Assembly: GCA_900708905.1 (NCBI GenBank)
Contig: CAADRB010000034.1
Span: forward strand, 124,001 to 188,000
Reading direction: 5' to 3'
DNA length: 64,000 nucleotides
Source of the DNA: Hymenolepis diminuta
Lineage: Eukaryota > Platyhelminthes > Cestoda > Cyclophyllidea > Hymenolepididae
In this document: in pieces, positions 37,292 to 51,148 of the stretch
How the letters are laid out: the number at the start of each line of letters is the position of its first letter
Numbering within the stretch: the stretch's first letter is position 1
The notes under the pieces: generated by a model
The model's input: the letters and a program-made list of their open reading frames with translations, nothing else
What the model was told of the DNA's origin: nothing
Databases searched by the model: none
Position numbers and translations under genes: made by a program

Positions 37292-37410
37292 CTATCGGTT
37301 TGTGATGACCAGAACTTTGTACATTCCCTGTCCACCGAAGATGCAGCGATCTGGTGCCAAATGTTCGATGCCCATCAGTACATACCCAGTGGGCGAAATG
37401 GTCAAACGCA
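37292..37410 (-). CDS. Unassigned exon-like open segment
   Basis: On the minus strand, an AG acceptor (TTGATCAG) precedes an open frame reading RLTISPTGYVLMGIEHLAPD and on to VLVITNR before TAG at 37294-37292. The peptide has ordinary composition and alternating hydrophobic residues, as in a folded beta-rich protein, but I do not recognise the family. A strong internal donor (GTATGT after SPTG) could end the exon earlier. The plus-strand frame over the same DNA is also open for 86 codons, so strand is uncertain. Confidence 0.25.
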
Positions 37411-37558
37411 CTGATCAAGTCTGTCTGATAAAAGAGATGACAGAATTCGAATTTTTTATCCTAGGAGCTTCACAACACCGCTCAATATAGGCGTTAAGAT
37501 AAAAGCCCTTTCCTAAATGGGCTTGGGAGTTATAAATTCCTCATAACTAATATGAAAG

Positions 37559-37577
37559 TATATATATATATATATAC
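37559..37577. repeat. (TA)n microsatellite
   Basis: About nine TA dinucleotides in a row in non-coding DNA. Simple repeat. Confidence 0.9.
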
Positions 37578-40500
37578 ATTAAACTGCTAGGAGAATTTGT
37601 TACTCTTGGCTTGTACAGATGATTTCTTTCAAATATCAATAGTGCACGCATATAAATACTTTTATGTGAATCGATATCCGTATTCTAGCCCTACAATTAA
37701 GGAACTTTTTATTGACAATTGCTAGGAATTAAGTTTTATTATTAATAGTCTTGGCAAATTATGTTTTATTGTTACACTTAGCATGTGCATCTTTTGAATT
37801 GGAGGTCCCTTTTTATCTGACCATTTACGTACATCTAATGTATGACATAATCAGTGATCAAAGAGAGTGTCCCACTGCATATATGCCAATAGAGATTCGA
37901 AAGCTTGAGCATTAGAAGATGCTCCTCTCTAGCAGTAATCACTTTTGATGGCTAGTTAATAATTAATCTTTTTATTTCCTGTCTCACTGAAGCAAAACTG
38001 ATTTTATGGAGTTCTGATATTAAGGAATTTTGAGCTTTAGTCAATTTCAAAGGTCAGATTTGAACAATTCGTTTACCACATTATTCGCAGGAATAAACTG
38101 GGTTTGAAGTCCGCTTAATCCACTGACGAATTAACCGTAAAAGTATAATTCAACGTTCAGTATCAAACTTTTAGAATGTGCTGATAACATTATTTATCAT
38201 TAATTTTAGCTGTTCGGTCTTATTCTAACAACAATAGACACTATCCAAGGACTCAAAATTATATTCTCTGTCTACCCTGGGTGATAAACCACGATCCTTC
38301 TTCTCATACCTTACTTTATAATCGTCGGAACACTGCGGTAGTGATCGGTAATGTTAGATTAGAGCATGCTCATTTATATATGATGAAACCAAATGGTCAT
38401 TAAACATGTGCAAATACATAGATAACAAAAGTTGGGTGATATGATGAGCAGTAGAGTATCAAAACACTATCCAATAGTTATGTGATATAGGGATTATGCA
38501 GTGATAAATCGTAAGAAATTCTCTTTAATTTCTTACTAGTTAAATGAAATTTTGTGGTTGTCTGATATACGGGTCCCGAGAATTTATTTCGCTATCAACT
38601 GTCATAACACATGGTTAGCAAATATGTAGGACAGATTTCATTCCACATGATAGGTACATTTCTTATTGTTTCGTTTCAACTTTTTATGATAATAATAATT
38701 ATTGCAATTAATTGATAAAATTTGTTCCATACGTCATTTATTGTAATTTTAGCAACAATGCAGTTTTTCCACAGATCCCTCTGTAAATTGTTCTTCTCAA
38801 ATCCATTAATGACCACACATTTATTTAACGCATTCCATTTCTAAAGCAAACGATGAATTCCGATCCTTTTGAAATTTAAAAATAGTTCGTATCACGGGCT
38901 AGATTGACGAAAAGGTGGACATTTTGTTACATTGTCTTTTGAGGTGTCATATTTTATGAATTATGCGCGGTACGTACCATATCAAACAGAAAGTGAAAAT
39001 AGCATTTTCTATTTATAAAATGATTTAAATTTATTAAAAAAACAGGAAGTGAGCACAAATTGAAAAATCAAATAACTCTGTAGGAGACCGCACGGCTAAC
39101 ATTTTAACTCTACCAAAAGGAAATCAATTAAACTGTCATCCTGAAATAATGAAACAAAATTAAGAGATATGTATTCAAATTTGGATGAATTTATAATAAA
39201 AGTGATAAGATCGATATTTTTAGAGCGTGAATATTACTAGTATTCATAACTCAGATTGATTATTGTTATGATAAATTTGTTTCCCTTCATTTAATTAATC
39301 CGAGATGACCTTCCCATACGTAGCTACAGTGATCTGAGAAAATGCAACTCCTGGAACTCACTGATTTACAACTTCTACTACCTGCGCTATCGATGCTCCG
39401 TGCTAGACCGATTCCTTAAAGGTCGACATATACCCCTCTCTCCGCTTTACTTTAAATGGACTCCACCTTTTTCGGTTTCAACAACAAAAGTCACTTGCCT
39501 TTTCTGCTTCGATGTTTTATGAAGTAGAGTATTAGCTTATCCAGACTCTCTTAATTAGTCATTTAACCCCACAGTCTAGGAAGTTTCATCAAATTTTAAA
39601 TGTCAGAACCGATCAGCTATCAAATATCTTGACCATCTGTTTTTAGGGAGTTAGAAATCTTGTAATTTCTGAGTAGATTCTGAGTAGTCTATGATAATAA
39701 ATCAGTTCTTCAGTTCGATAATGTGCGCATTACGAAATAATTAGTTCACGTAAATCTTCAGAATTTTAAATTGTAAGATAATTAAAACTTATCCATTAAT
39801 ATAAGCAATACAACTTTAGCCAATAGCACTAACATGAAAAGAGAAATAAAACGTCAACTCCATTACTTCCGGTCAATTTTATTTCCAACCTTATTTTAAC
39901 CACTTCTTCCGAATTAAAACTGAGTAATGTATTATTATTTTATATTATATGTAATCTGATTAATAACTAGATCTACATGACTTAATGTAAAGCGTTGAAT
40001 ATATAACATATTCATATATAACAGCTGGCTTAAATTAAGGACAGTAGCACCAAAATAGAAATGAATTAATCATGTTACAGTCCATTGTCAAAAATGGCAT
40101 ATGTAACACCCCTTTTAATTCCCAAACCCGTTGGAGAATGTTTTTTTGGTCGAATAGCATTCCGTATTCTACCGTTCCTCTGTTACTCACTGTTGTTCAC
40201 TATTATTCATAAAATTCGATGAATGAACACCTACGTGTATTGAATAGGCTCACTAGTAATCTTTTCGTTTTCTATTTAATTTTTTTAATTGAAATGTTGG
40301 CTAACTCATATTAATGGAAATTTTTGTAGTACACACTCACTCTTATGTCTGCTCATTCTAAAAATTACACAACAACTCAGACAGGACAACAATAGATTGT
40401 CCCTCTAAGCGTAACTGTATGCGCACTTGGACCTCTTAAGTAGAGTGTTATTGTAAGGGTGAACTATCCGTTGAGGCGTTTTACGCATATATGAGTATTT

Positions 40501-40949
40501 AATTAGCGGTAAGACCTCCTCATATGCATATAGAGTGACCTAAGCCATCATAAATCATGGCTCACTCCGTAATTTTTCAATGCACCCATATTGCCACTCT
40601 CAGGGTTGGCGCTCTACGCGGTAATGTTCTTTATCCAATAAGATCAAATTCCCCCTCTCTCCAATTGCGCATATGGAGTGACCTGAGATAAGACGAATTC
40701 TGAAGCCCTCCAGTTTTACTACTCATAGGCCTGATACTTAGTACTAATCATTTTCTTCTCCCTTCTCAAGAGCTAAACTTTAACTTATAATTTTCTACCA
40801 ACCATGCAGATGCAGACCTCTGTCTAGCAGATTGTTTTCAACCTAAAATTTAGGAGGATAGCTGTAGCTATTATTAAACGCTTAAATTATGCTAATATTA
40901 GGTGAACTACTTAAGATGGTATAAGATCATGTTTTTTCTTGGAGTTTGA

Positions 40950-41125
40950 AAAAAGAGATTAACTAAAGTGGCAAAATCAATTATCACGATTAAACAACCA
41001 ATCAATAAGCACCGGAGATTGTAGATAGGAATTTGATTGGTGATCTAGAGGACGAATAATGAAATTCGAATTTTGGAATGTGAAGCAGTGAAGTGATCAT
41101 TAAGTGAATATTCTACATCTCGAGG
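40950..41125 (-). repeat. Dispersed repeat family B, reverse-orientation copy
   Basis: Blocks CAATCAATAAGCACCGGAGA, GATCTAGAGGACGAATAATG, AAATTCGAATTTTGGAATG and, after a short gap, GAAAATCAAATGA. It corresponds to the reverse complement of the family B copies near 57.9 and 46.6 kb, and to the copy near 36.4 kb in the same orientation. Confidence 0.5.
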
Positions 41126-42295
41126 ACGAAAATCAAATGAAATAGCAATTATGACACTGTCTTTTCTATCCTCTCTCCTGATTGTAGATTAAACTCATCC
41201 GTTTTCAATTGCTTTCCTGAAACGAAAAACTGTACATATTTTCTGTATTATTATGAGTAATAGTATTACAATACGGTTAAATAAACCGATAGTTCACATT
41301 CGGTGACTTAAATGCCTCCGGCAGTTTTATATAGTTTAATGATTTGCTGTACACTCTAAGCGCTTTACAGTGACAGTTTAAATAATTCGTGATATTTAAG
41401 AAGTAATCTTTGTAGCTGAAATCATGAATAACTTACTCTCGATATTTTGAATAAATGGCGTTAATTGAAAGGTAGAGTTTTCGACTAACATCCTTTATTT
41501 CATTCAATCAGAAATACAAAATGGTTCAACGAAGAAAAGATACGTTTTACTGAAAGAAAAGAATGATATAATTTTTCTTTTCCAGTCATCTATTTTGGCG
41601 CGCATACTTCATTGCTTCAAATTATTAATTTTCAATTATGATTGGCAGGAAACCATTTGACTCTTAACTGATTGGTTTAAAAGACCTTATTGTTTATCTC
41701 CCGAAGCTATGCATAATTAACCGACCTTAAAGAGGATTCAAAAAGTTCACAATAGCCCAAAGTGTGCAGTCATTGTAGAGGTATGCACCAAACGTTAAAT
41801 TGTTTAGCTCCTAATGCAAATTATTTCTTGCATGACATTTACGATTAAATGGGCTTCAGATGGATTAACAGTTAAGGTATTTGCATTTTCCCTAGTTATT
41901 CGGCAGGTTGTACCTTCTGCCTTCTATCAGCTTTCTTTGCGACAATAGGTCAGATAGAGAAGACAAGACAATAATAAACAGATCTTATTTAGAGAGGCTG
42001 AGGAACCACAAGAAGAGGGTGTGATGTGTCTGTGTTGCTAGTAGCGGAAGATATGTGCTTTTACGAAGGGATTTATATTGGATAAGTAGTATGTATGGGG
42101 GTTGTTTTGGTGAACCAGAGCGATCTGTGCTCATGATTACAACCACACGTTGGTTGCAATATTAAGCACCCAATCACGTTTTGCCCATTTTATAAGCATC
42201 ATCTCCCTGTTCGAAATAAGAGCCAATCAGTGTTTGAGAATCTGCTGATACTATCGAGAAGCCCAAATGAGTGCCCAAGGACACGCTCTGTTCCC

Positions 42296-42314
42296 TTCTC
42301 TCTCTCTCTCTCTC
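42296..42314 (+). repeat. (CT)n microsatellite
   Basis: A run of CT dinucleotides ending in CAG, which resembles a perfect splice acceptor with polypyrimidine tract. The plus-strand frame after it is open to about 42524, but the peptide is unremarkable, so an exon is not called. Confidence 0.85.
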
Positions 42315-44525
42315 AGTTTACTTTCGGGCACTCGTATCCCATTACACTGAGTATTTTTCTCCAATAAATTCCTATTCTATTCAGTTTACTCATAATAGGT
42401 TAAGAGGTTGTGATGACCAGGTGTTCGGGGGTGGAGAGTCAACGAGTTTTCAACTAAACGATAAGATTTTAGAGGAACATTTTGCAGAAAGACGGAGATC
42501 TATCTACCATCACTTCGAGGTCACGTAAGTCGTCCAATCATTCTAATTATTAATAAACTGTCGAGTTCCCACGATAGTTTAATAGGGGAATTTGAAGTCG
42601 CGGTAGGGGACTAAGAGATCCCAGCTCTGCAGATGTCGCTTAATTACATACCTTCGTTGATAACCATGCGACGATGATCGATTCGTGTGGACATAGAGAT
42701 TTCCAATTTGAGAAAATGTAATCCACTTGGCCAGTACAGAACAATGATCAAAAGTGGATAGTATTAGCTTGGGTAATCATCAATCTCCAGACAACAATGT
42801 TAAATCATACTTGATGTTTACCTGGAAAGAGGAGGAGAATGAAGTCTTAAAACGAACTGCTGGTGCTTCGTAGAGTGCCATTTGTTAATCACATGGAAGT
42901 TCTTCTAAATGGTAATTTACTTGGTAGCCGTTTCCGTTTGTCATTTTGGCAGCATGTTTTGTTAAAAGAAACAATAAGTCACCAGAACAATTTTCCTTCA
43001 AAATGGATGGAAACTAGTGAGGAATTAAATGTCTCAATAAGTGAATAGCTTTGCTGATGTAGCCGGAATTTACTAAATATAGAACCATTTCAGAAATTGA
43101 AAATATTATTACATTACACTTTAGTCGCTCTAATTACTTGATCCGAAGTTGTATCTTATTTTATTATTAAGATTTGGTAAATCAAATCTTCAATTCTCCT
43201 CAGCGAACCAAAATTCTGCTTTTACTTTTCACTTCTAATAAACAAATATTATATATTAAAATATTCATTTACTCTTTACAATTCCCTTTGGTGTCTAGGC
43301 AGCAAAATATTAGTCGGTGGACGGATTCACTAAAATGATGTGGCTTAGATACTTTCATATATTTAATGGGAACACAGTCTATTGGCCTTTTATGTAAGAA
43401 CGTATAATAGTACTTCTTCGAATAAAGATCAAACCTGTTTAGATATTAAAGATCACTCTGCTTCTTAAATGCATGAAAGGCGAAAGAAAATATTGTAACT
43501 TTTATTTGGCTCCTTAAACAAGAGGTCGTATTAAAGCCACTACTTCGATGGAGTGTGTTGGAGTTAAGATAACAACTATTGTAGAGGAGAGTTGATTAGG
43601 CTAAAAATGTAATCAAGAAAGCCACAACGAGTTTGAAACGACCGGGAGGGGGAGAGATATAGAGAGGAAGGTGCTGAAGAAGAGAGAAGATGAGCAGGAA
43701 GCGTAGAAGCCGGTAACTGACACGCAGATGTACTTTTTAGGTGAAACGAGGCCGTTATAGAAAAGGGGGTAATTGGTGGGCGCGTTTAGCCATGACAGAT
43801 GGGAATTATGCGTCATAGATACATAAAAGACGTCGCTCCAGCTTCGTCGACGAAAAACCGTGGTATTGTCATAGAGGATGTGAATAAAAAAATAATTCTG
43901 GAAAAGCATAGAGAGTTATCCTTCAAGTGTTTAACTTACAACATCATGCTGACTCTGGTTGGAGAAAAATAAATTAAATGATTCTTACACTTATCTTGCA
44001 GTTAGAATATCTTCGTTATTTAAATTTTAAAAACTCTTTTGAGAGCGTTCGATTGCTTGTAAGTGGGTGAAAAATGGTTTTCAGGAGCGAATGTTATCAC
44101 ACATTTACAAAGTTATGGTGCGGAACGGGGCCACATAGGAGTTAGTCAAATCACTCATGTCACTAGATCAGTTCGGGGGTGTCCGGGAAAGCCACCACAA
44201 TTTAATGACCAACAAATTAAGTTTAAACACTGATATTTCTTTGTGAGACGTCAGTCATGTCTGAGTGTTGATAGTTAGCATCTGCGAAAGCATTGATGTG
44301 CACACATCTGAACCGTCTGTGGTAGGATGCTCTTGATAGTGGCTTATCGTTCTGGAACGCTTGTCGCTAACTGACATCTGCTTCCTATGGCACAAAATAG
44401 TCTTTATTGATCCGATTTAAATGATTGACTGATAGCGTTGCTGAGCCATACGCAGGTATAGGCAAACGATATTATTTCCTAATGTACTACATAGCTGGAC
44501 GACACTTTCATAATTTTGATTCTTA

Positions 44526-45119
44526 TTGTTAACTCAATTTAAACTGAGTAGTAAGGCATATTTCACTGAAGAAAGGCGTTTTTTATTTTATATCCATTTT
44601 GATATCCATCTGAAGGAGGAGTTTAGGTTTTACCACTTGTCTTTTAATCGGAGATTCAGTTCATCTGCCCAAATTCTTGACCGACTTTGCGAAAATAAAC
44701 TTGAAAGGTAATTTTAAGTTTGAAAATCTAATATGAATAAGTGGTAAATTTTGTCAAATTCTGTTGACCTAAATTTTCTACAAATAATTGATGCTATCAG
44801 GGTAGGGGGAGAGAGAGAGCGAAACTCGTTACTCTCTCATTCCTCAATTGCGATAAAATCACTTCACACATCTGTTGCCATACTTCAAAACTCTTGTACT
44901 TTTTTTCTCCAACGACAATGAAATATTGCTGCATTGATATTGACGAATTTAACCTGAGGGAGAGAGAGCAATTAATGCAAACTCGATTCAATTTGGAGTT
45001 TCCCAGTCATAAGATTAATGACCAAGTAGGAAAGGAAGAAGTACAGTTCGCTATTTCCTCCCCAAAATTTATATCTTCCTTAGAAAGAATTAAATTCCAT
45101 TTCACTCAGAACTGGCAGG
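44526..45119 (+). CDS. Two neighbouring unassigned exon-like segments
   Basis: Segment one is open from about 44526 to a donor at 44709 (ends LDRLCENKLE, GTAATT). Segment two follows an acceptor (CTATCAG, 44800-44802) and is open from 44803 to a donor GTATAC at 45120 (ends HFTQNWQ), about 105 codons. Within segment two the long frame starts in phase 0, whereas segment one leaves two bases, so the simple join shifts into another frame that stops near 44930. They are therefore not joined. No family is recognised. The GAGAGAGAG run may simply be low complexity. Confidence 0.22.
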
Positions 45120-46590
45120 TATACGTTTATTCCTAGAAAAGAGTTAAAATTCATTGGTTCCTGAAAGTGACACAGGGGGAAAGAGGGGATGGCAAGGAAA
45201 ACTAGTAACTTTGATTTTAGAAAATTTAAATTAGAAAAAAATTGAATTTAACTATAGAACATATGAGGAATAATTAAAATATTCTTGGAATAATTTTTCG
45301 AAATACTTAAGAATAATTTTACTAATATATGTAGTATAAGTTCAAACAGAAACCAAAGAATAGTTTCATGAAAAAGCGTTGTTTTGACAAGAAATGAAAT
45401 AAAATTGTCAATGTATGACATAATGGAACTTCAGAAAAGGTAATTAATTTATTAAAATAGTGATAAAGGGAGATACTCAATTGATCAGATAAAGATGTCA
45501 ATAGGTGACATAAAAGAGAAAACAGATCTATTATGAAATGCGTCCTCGATGCCTTGAAAATCAAATTGAGAAGGGTCACTGACTGATTGGTCGTCTTCAA
45601 TGACTAACCAAATGTTGTAATTTCACATAACTTTTATAACTTTCAGCTTCGACTCTTCAGAATATATAAGGGAATGATTCATCAATTTCAAAAATACTAG
45701 TTGTAGAAAAATAGTCTTCCATATAATTGATGGCTGACGGTTAAGCCACAATCTCAACGATCACATTTTGGTATAGTCTGTAAGGCTATTATTAACACAG
45801 TGCTCCGATTTACCGATGAGCATGATGGACAAATTGGAAACTACTGATAGAAAATGATTTATTAATTCCAAGACAAAGGATGTAAGTGGGGATTTCGATT
45901 GCGTCTTATAAATTACGCTTATACGGGGTGGAGACAATCTTGTAAATTTATGGTGACCTATTTAACCGTCAAATACCCTCACCGTTTACTGATCCTTAAT
46001 TTTTTTTCTGTCATTGAATGTGGGCTCACTGATTGATCACATTCCTGGTCAGATATTAGTTTCGATTTCTGTTATGAGCTGTCTGTAAGAGCTATGGTAA
46101 AAGATATCACGCAGTAATATTTCTCTTCTTCATTTAGTTCGTCACAACAGACATATTCGGATGATCTCCCATCTTCATACTTGGGAAAAAATTGGGCTGG
46201 ATAATCGCAGAGCTGGAACGGAGTTTGGCCAATCCAACTTAACAGCTTAATACTGTGAACGTTCCATTTGCAGAACGAAGTGATAAGTCTTAATTACGGT
46301 GACAAAAATGACTACTCAAATTTTATTTAATAAATTCGAACATTTCCGGGCAATGTGATCTAATCAATGAACTAAGACTAAGTACTACATGATCGCAGGA
46401 TTATTCACCCCTTAGCTTCAAAAATTAAAATTTCGCTGAAAACGATGAGTTACCAAATTGTATGTTATCTTTTTAATAAATAAACCTAATAATAATAAAA
46501 TCTTGCTGTCATTAATATTACCCACAGCAATGCAAAAAATTTCCAATTTTGGGGTACAATTGACATTGAATAACAGAGATTCCTACAAAT

Positions 46591-46860
46591 GATAAAGAGG
46601 AGGGAATCAAAAATATACAGAGATCAGGGTCAAGGTGTCAAAGAGTTCGTTTGATTTTGGATTCGGATTGTACAGTATTTACTAAAAGGGCAGTTTACGT
46701 TAAGAAATTAAAATTTCATCCTTCTTCCCTAGGATTGCAGCAAATGCTTGTCTACGATATTTAGTGCTTATTGACCGAGTGCTTAAATCAAGAAGGGTCG
46801 GAATTGCGGCTTTTTTTAGTTATTTTCTTTGAATGATTGAGAAGACAACATTTTTTTTAC
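46591..46860 (+). repeat. Dispersed repeat family B, copy
   Basis: Ordered blocks: AAGGTGTCAAAGAGTTCGTT, TGATTTTGGATTCGGATTGT, AGTATTTACTAAAAGGGCAG, AAAATTTCATCC, GGATTGCAGCAAATGCTTGT, CTACGATATTTAGTGCTTAT, TGACCGAGTGCTTAAATC and TTTGAATGATTGAGAAGACA. The same blocks, with substitutions, recur near 55340 and 57840. Confidence 0.65.
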
Positions 46861-48369
46861 TTGCACCGCACCATCGATCCTGCTAATGTATATGTCAAAT
46901 TCAGGCAATAGGAATATAAGCATATGTTCACCAATGCTCACAAGTAAAACAGAAATGCTTCTTGAATGAATAAGTTAGAATTCCACAGATTCTTCGAACT
47001 TTTCACATCAACTCAAGTGTTAATCTAGAAAACTGTTCTTCCATCAAAACAATAATCAATAATCAGTTAAAGACAATTATGCTATGTTCTGTAGCAACCG
47101 GCCTCTAGGCATGGAGATGCAGTTGATTTTCGCCTTATTGTGGCCTGATTTCGTTTCGAGTCATTTTACTGCAATACCATGGCCTGAGGGTGAAGGAGAA
47201 AGAAATTAAAAACAGAAGCGAAAATGTCTGCTAATGGCGACAGCAGTATTCTTTTTCCCTCCCTCCAATAACTACACCAAAAACATATAATTTTAAAGTT
47301 TATAAATTGTCCTTTTTTGCCCATTGGGCTGAAAAACTTCTGAATGATATGATTGACGGAGAATCGTAAGATTGGTTATCTATCTCTCGAATAGACATTT
47401 TTCCCTGGTGACATATTACTGTCACAGAACTGAAGTCTGTCTATTTTCGGCCCAGGAAGATCGTTTTTTGCCTTCCTTTGATTTTTGCATAGTCCAGATT
47501 TTTAATCATAATTGCGTTATTTTATCCTAACTGTACCAAAACTACTAACCGCTTTCTTGAATCGTATGAAATTGAATTTGTACTCACAACAATTAATGTC
47601 TATATCTTTCGTTATTAGTATTCCTAATTGTAAACAATCGATATTTATTATAAAATTATTGGAAGTAGGAGGTTAAAACTAACATCGGACGGATATCTAC
47701 ATTAAAAAAAGAAAAAAATAGATAAAAATTCCTAAGGGAAACAGCAAATTCATCTATTTGAAAATATGTTCAGCACCGCAAATTGTACCTTCTATATAAC
47801 ATTATCATCACAAATGTGATGCTTACCTTTTCGACTTGAAAACCACCACAGGTTTCTTTATTTCCGCAATAATTTAGACTTTTACCCAGGTTCTTTTAAC
47901 ATAGTACTTCTCTTCGATTGTCATAGACAAGACTACTACCGCTTGGGTATATGTAATCACAGAATGAAAAAGAAATGTTGAAATTTTGTTTATAAAAGTG
48001 TTCAAGTATCAAGGTAAGAGATGCTTTGAGGATAGTAATCATATTATTTTGAATTCAAATCAAGCTTTGTTTTCTTGTAATTTCTGCACCTTCTATGATA
48101 AACGAGTCGCAGGATCTTCATTATCCTAGTTTTTAGTATCTAGTTCTGCACAATCTCAGCCAAAATTGCGCTAAAGAATCACTAACTGTGCCTATTCGGC
48201 ATTTTCGATCCAATTAAGATCAGGTTAATTCGGCTTCTCATTGACTTTGACCCTTATGGTGACGTAATACTGAGTCATCAATTTCATGGTGATAAAACTA
48301 CATAGATCTCAAGAAGAGAGAAGGTAGACGTGTTGCGACTTTCAGACCATTTTAGCACTAATAAGAAAT

Positions 48370-48570
48370 TAAGTATACCACTGAATTTCATGGTAATAAA
48401 GTGGAGAAGATTGTGCCAACCATCATTGGCTTTCATGCTCAACATGGCAGAGCACGAATAGTCGGACATCAGACCAATCGACGGAAAACAGTTGATCTCG
48501 CTACTCTGCAACTTGTCCTGACAAAGTGGTGTAAGTTTTATGTCTGTGAAATGGAATAGGAATACCAATG
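48370..48570 (-). other. Segment open on both strands, exon-like
   Basis: On the minus strand, a good acceptor (CCATTTCACAG near 48547) precedes a frame reading KLTPLCQDKLQSSEINCFPS and on to HFITMKFS, ending at a possible donor GTATAC (48379). On the plus strand the same DNA reads TIIGFHAQHGRARIVGHQTN and ends near GTGTAAGT. Composition is less AT-rich than the neighbourhood. Neither peptide is recognised, and the coding strand cannot be decided. Confidence 0.25.
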
Positions 48571-50980
48571 TAGCGTAATCAAACATTTTTTCGCCTTCAT
48601 ATCAATCCTTTTTTCAGCTGCCCAATATTTATGCAATTTTCAAATCCATGATTTTAATAAACACCCCCTTGTCATTCGAGATATTTTACTGACCCGGCAT
48701 TGTTTCTCACTAGCTCAACAGCAATTAACTTATCTTATTCTTGGTTACAATACAATAAATACGGGAAATTTCAATTTGACCCAATTAAATTATGAAAAAT
48801 GTATTAGACAAATTCTTATTAAAATTTATTTATTTAAAAATTAAAAATAATACTTTCTTCACCACTGATTTTAACTAAAACATTTGTGCCTAAATTTATT
48901 TAAATAAACATTCAAATACCCGTACCTTTCCCATAGAAACATAAAATGAATTGGTAAATGGTTCGAAATACCAACTCTTAAGTGATGGCGCGGTATACTG
49001 AGGCATTTTTATATTTCCGTCAATAGTTCACGTCCTACTTTCTCTGCTGTCTTAAACCAAGTTATTTGGCAATTTGTGTCCCTTTCATCCATAAATGCCG
49101 TCCCCTTGGAAGATAAACCAAAATTAAAAGAAGATTAATCTTTTATCAATTTTAATTATCACCCATAAATTCACATTTTTATCGATTTTATACATACAAT
49201 GTTGAATAATGCCGATTTTATTCAAATTTTGCTCATTTATTAAATATATAATAAGTGAAACTTTGCTTTGCAATTATTAATATTTGCTATATTTTTCTTC
49301 TGCTCCTATTATTATTTGTGTTAATTGAAATATCTTCAACTTGACATAATGAAAGGATCCTCTGAAAAGAAAAAAACACGTCACATTAATAAGTAATAGA
49401 AGAAAAAATACATTGGCCGAGTTTTTGCGAAGTAGTTGAGTGCCAACTTGTCTATGTTGTACTTATGATCTGATAGGAAAAGGAAGGGAAAAATGATGAA
49501 CTGGGAAATCCCATATTATCATTCAATGAGAAAATGTCGAAACTGGAAGTCGTAACTCTTCTAACTATCAGTTTATTTAAAAATTTTATCAATTATGATC
49601 TTCATTTACTTTGACTTCCTAATATGCTCCCTTTAGTTGTCCGTCATATTCCACAGGCTTGGACATATCTTCATAATAAAAAACATAGTGCTTTACATGC
49701 TAATATTAATATGAAATCACATGTATCACATACCTCCACTTATTAGCCCAATAAAGTAATTACTGAAAATATTATTTTGTTTTAATTAGTATGTGGATTT
49801 AATTAGTGTTTGAAATATACTGACTTTAAATCAATAAAAGAAGGTAGGAAAATGATGTGATCAAACAAAACTCTACCGGATACAAGTAGATTTCTCACTG
49901 TATTATCCGCCTACTGTCCACCGCAATTCTTTCGTGTGCGTTTCTTGAACATACAACTTATAAGCAACAAATGTTCCATGTTTACTTTCTAGACAATGTT
50001 GTCATTGATAAAAGAGGTGGTTTGCAAACAAGTATATACTCCTTATAATGAATATCTACAAATCCAAAATCCCAGCCATAAGAGAAGATAAAATAGAATT
50101 TCTCATTGTTTAGCAAGGACTTACTGCAGTCTAACTCGAACTTTGGTCAGTATAAAGTAGTGCATATTACTCCACGTAAACAGTTTAAGGAATTAGAGTT
50201 ATTTCCAATAATAATGGGACGAAAAGTAAAACAAAAATCTTTTTTCAAGGAAGAATATTTAATAATTTCAATCAATTGTATTCTCCCCTTTTAGAGCACT
50301 AATTAATTTAAATTTGGATTATAAAGAAAGAATCCGCATCAAAATCCATGTTGGTACAATTTCAAATCAATGCTTTTAATATTGCTATGATTGTTTCAAA
50401 AAATTGGTAGGATTATTCAGTAAAATTTAAAATTAACTGTCATCGAGAGTATTAGAAAATCCAATTTACAACATTTTGAAGACGATTTTGTATTTTTAAC
50501 GCCCCTAACCCACATTTAGGTGAACTATCATAAATATGAATCCTCGCGGATGTTAAATTTTCCTGTATCTGTTCAAGATTTTCCTGCTTATGTTTGAAAA
50601 GATTTAGGTTGGGTTTAGACACTGAGAGAATCTTTTCCTGCGTTTCCGCAAAATTCTACAAGTTCCATAATATTTAGTATGATACGTAGTTTATGTGAGC
50701 TTTTCAAAACTATTAAATATTCTGTCCCTGATAATTATATTGAAACATGAAACTGCCGATATTCAGTAAGACAAAAAGGGATTCAGAAAATTTAAAGATA
50801 CTCTTCAATAGTGGCTTTATAGATTGGGTCATAGTATAAACCATGGTTGCTATCCTAATGAAGCTTTAACTACAACTAACCCAGACACCACATGACTTAT
50901 TAAAAAAAGTCTGAATGACTTTTTCTCCATTATCTTTGTATTTATGCGCGGAACAAAAGTCTGATATTTCTAAGTGTTAG

Positions 50981-51148
50981 TTGAACGTCAAAACCCAGTC
51001 AGACCGGCAACAATTTTGTCCAGATCAAGATCAGCGTGCATAGTGACAAAACAGATAGAATACTCAGGACCACCCGTGGAACTTGATTCCCTCATCTCAA
51101 CAAAGACCAAGGATCCTGCAGCTATGGCAGTTCGCTATGAACAAAACG
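50981..51148 (+). CDS. Unassigned internal-exon-like segment
   Basis: A 168-nt open segment between AG (GTGTTAG) and GT (GTATTT). It is symmetric (it would join in phase 1 at both ends) and encodes a polar peptide including PATILSRSRSACIVTKQIEY and SGPPVELDSLISTKTKDPAA. Codon composition is clearly richer in G+C than its flanks. It lacks a recognisable domain, and no partner exon was found nearby. If real, it belongs to a gene with long introns on the plus strand. Confidence 0.35.

Noticed and set aside
48950..48980. GGTTCGAAATACC, similar to a tRNA B box.
   Set aside because: No A box, acceptor stem or cloverleaf could be fitted around it.
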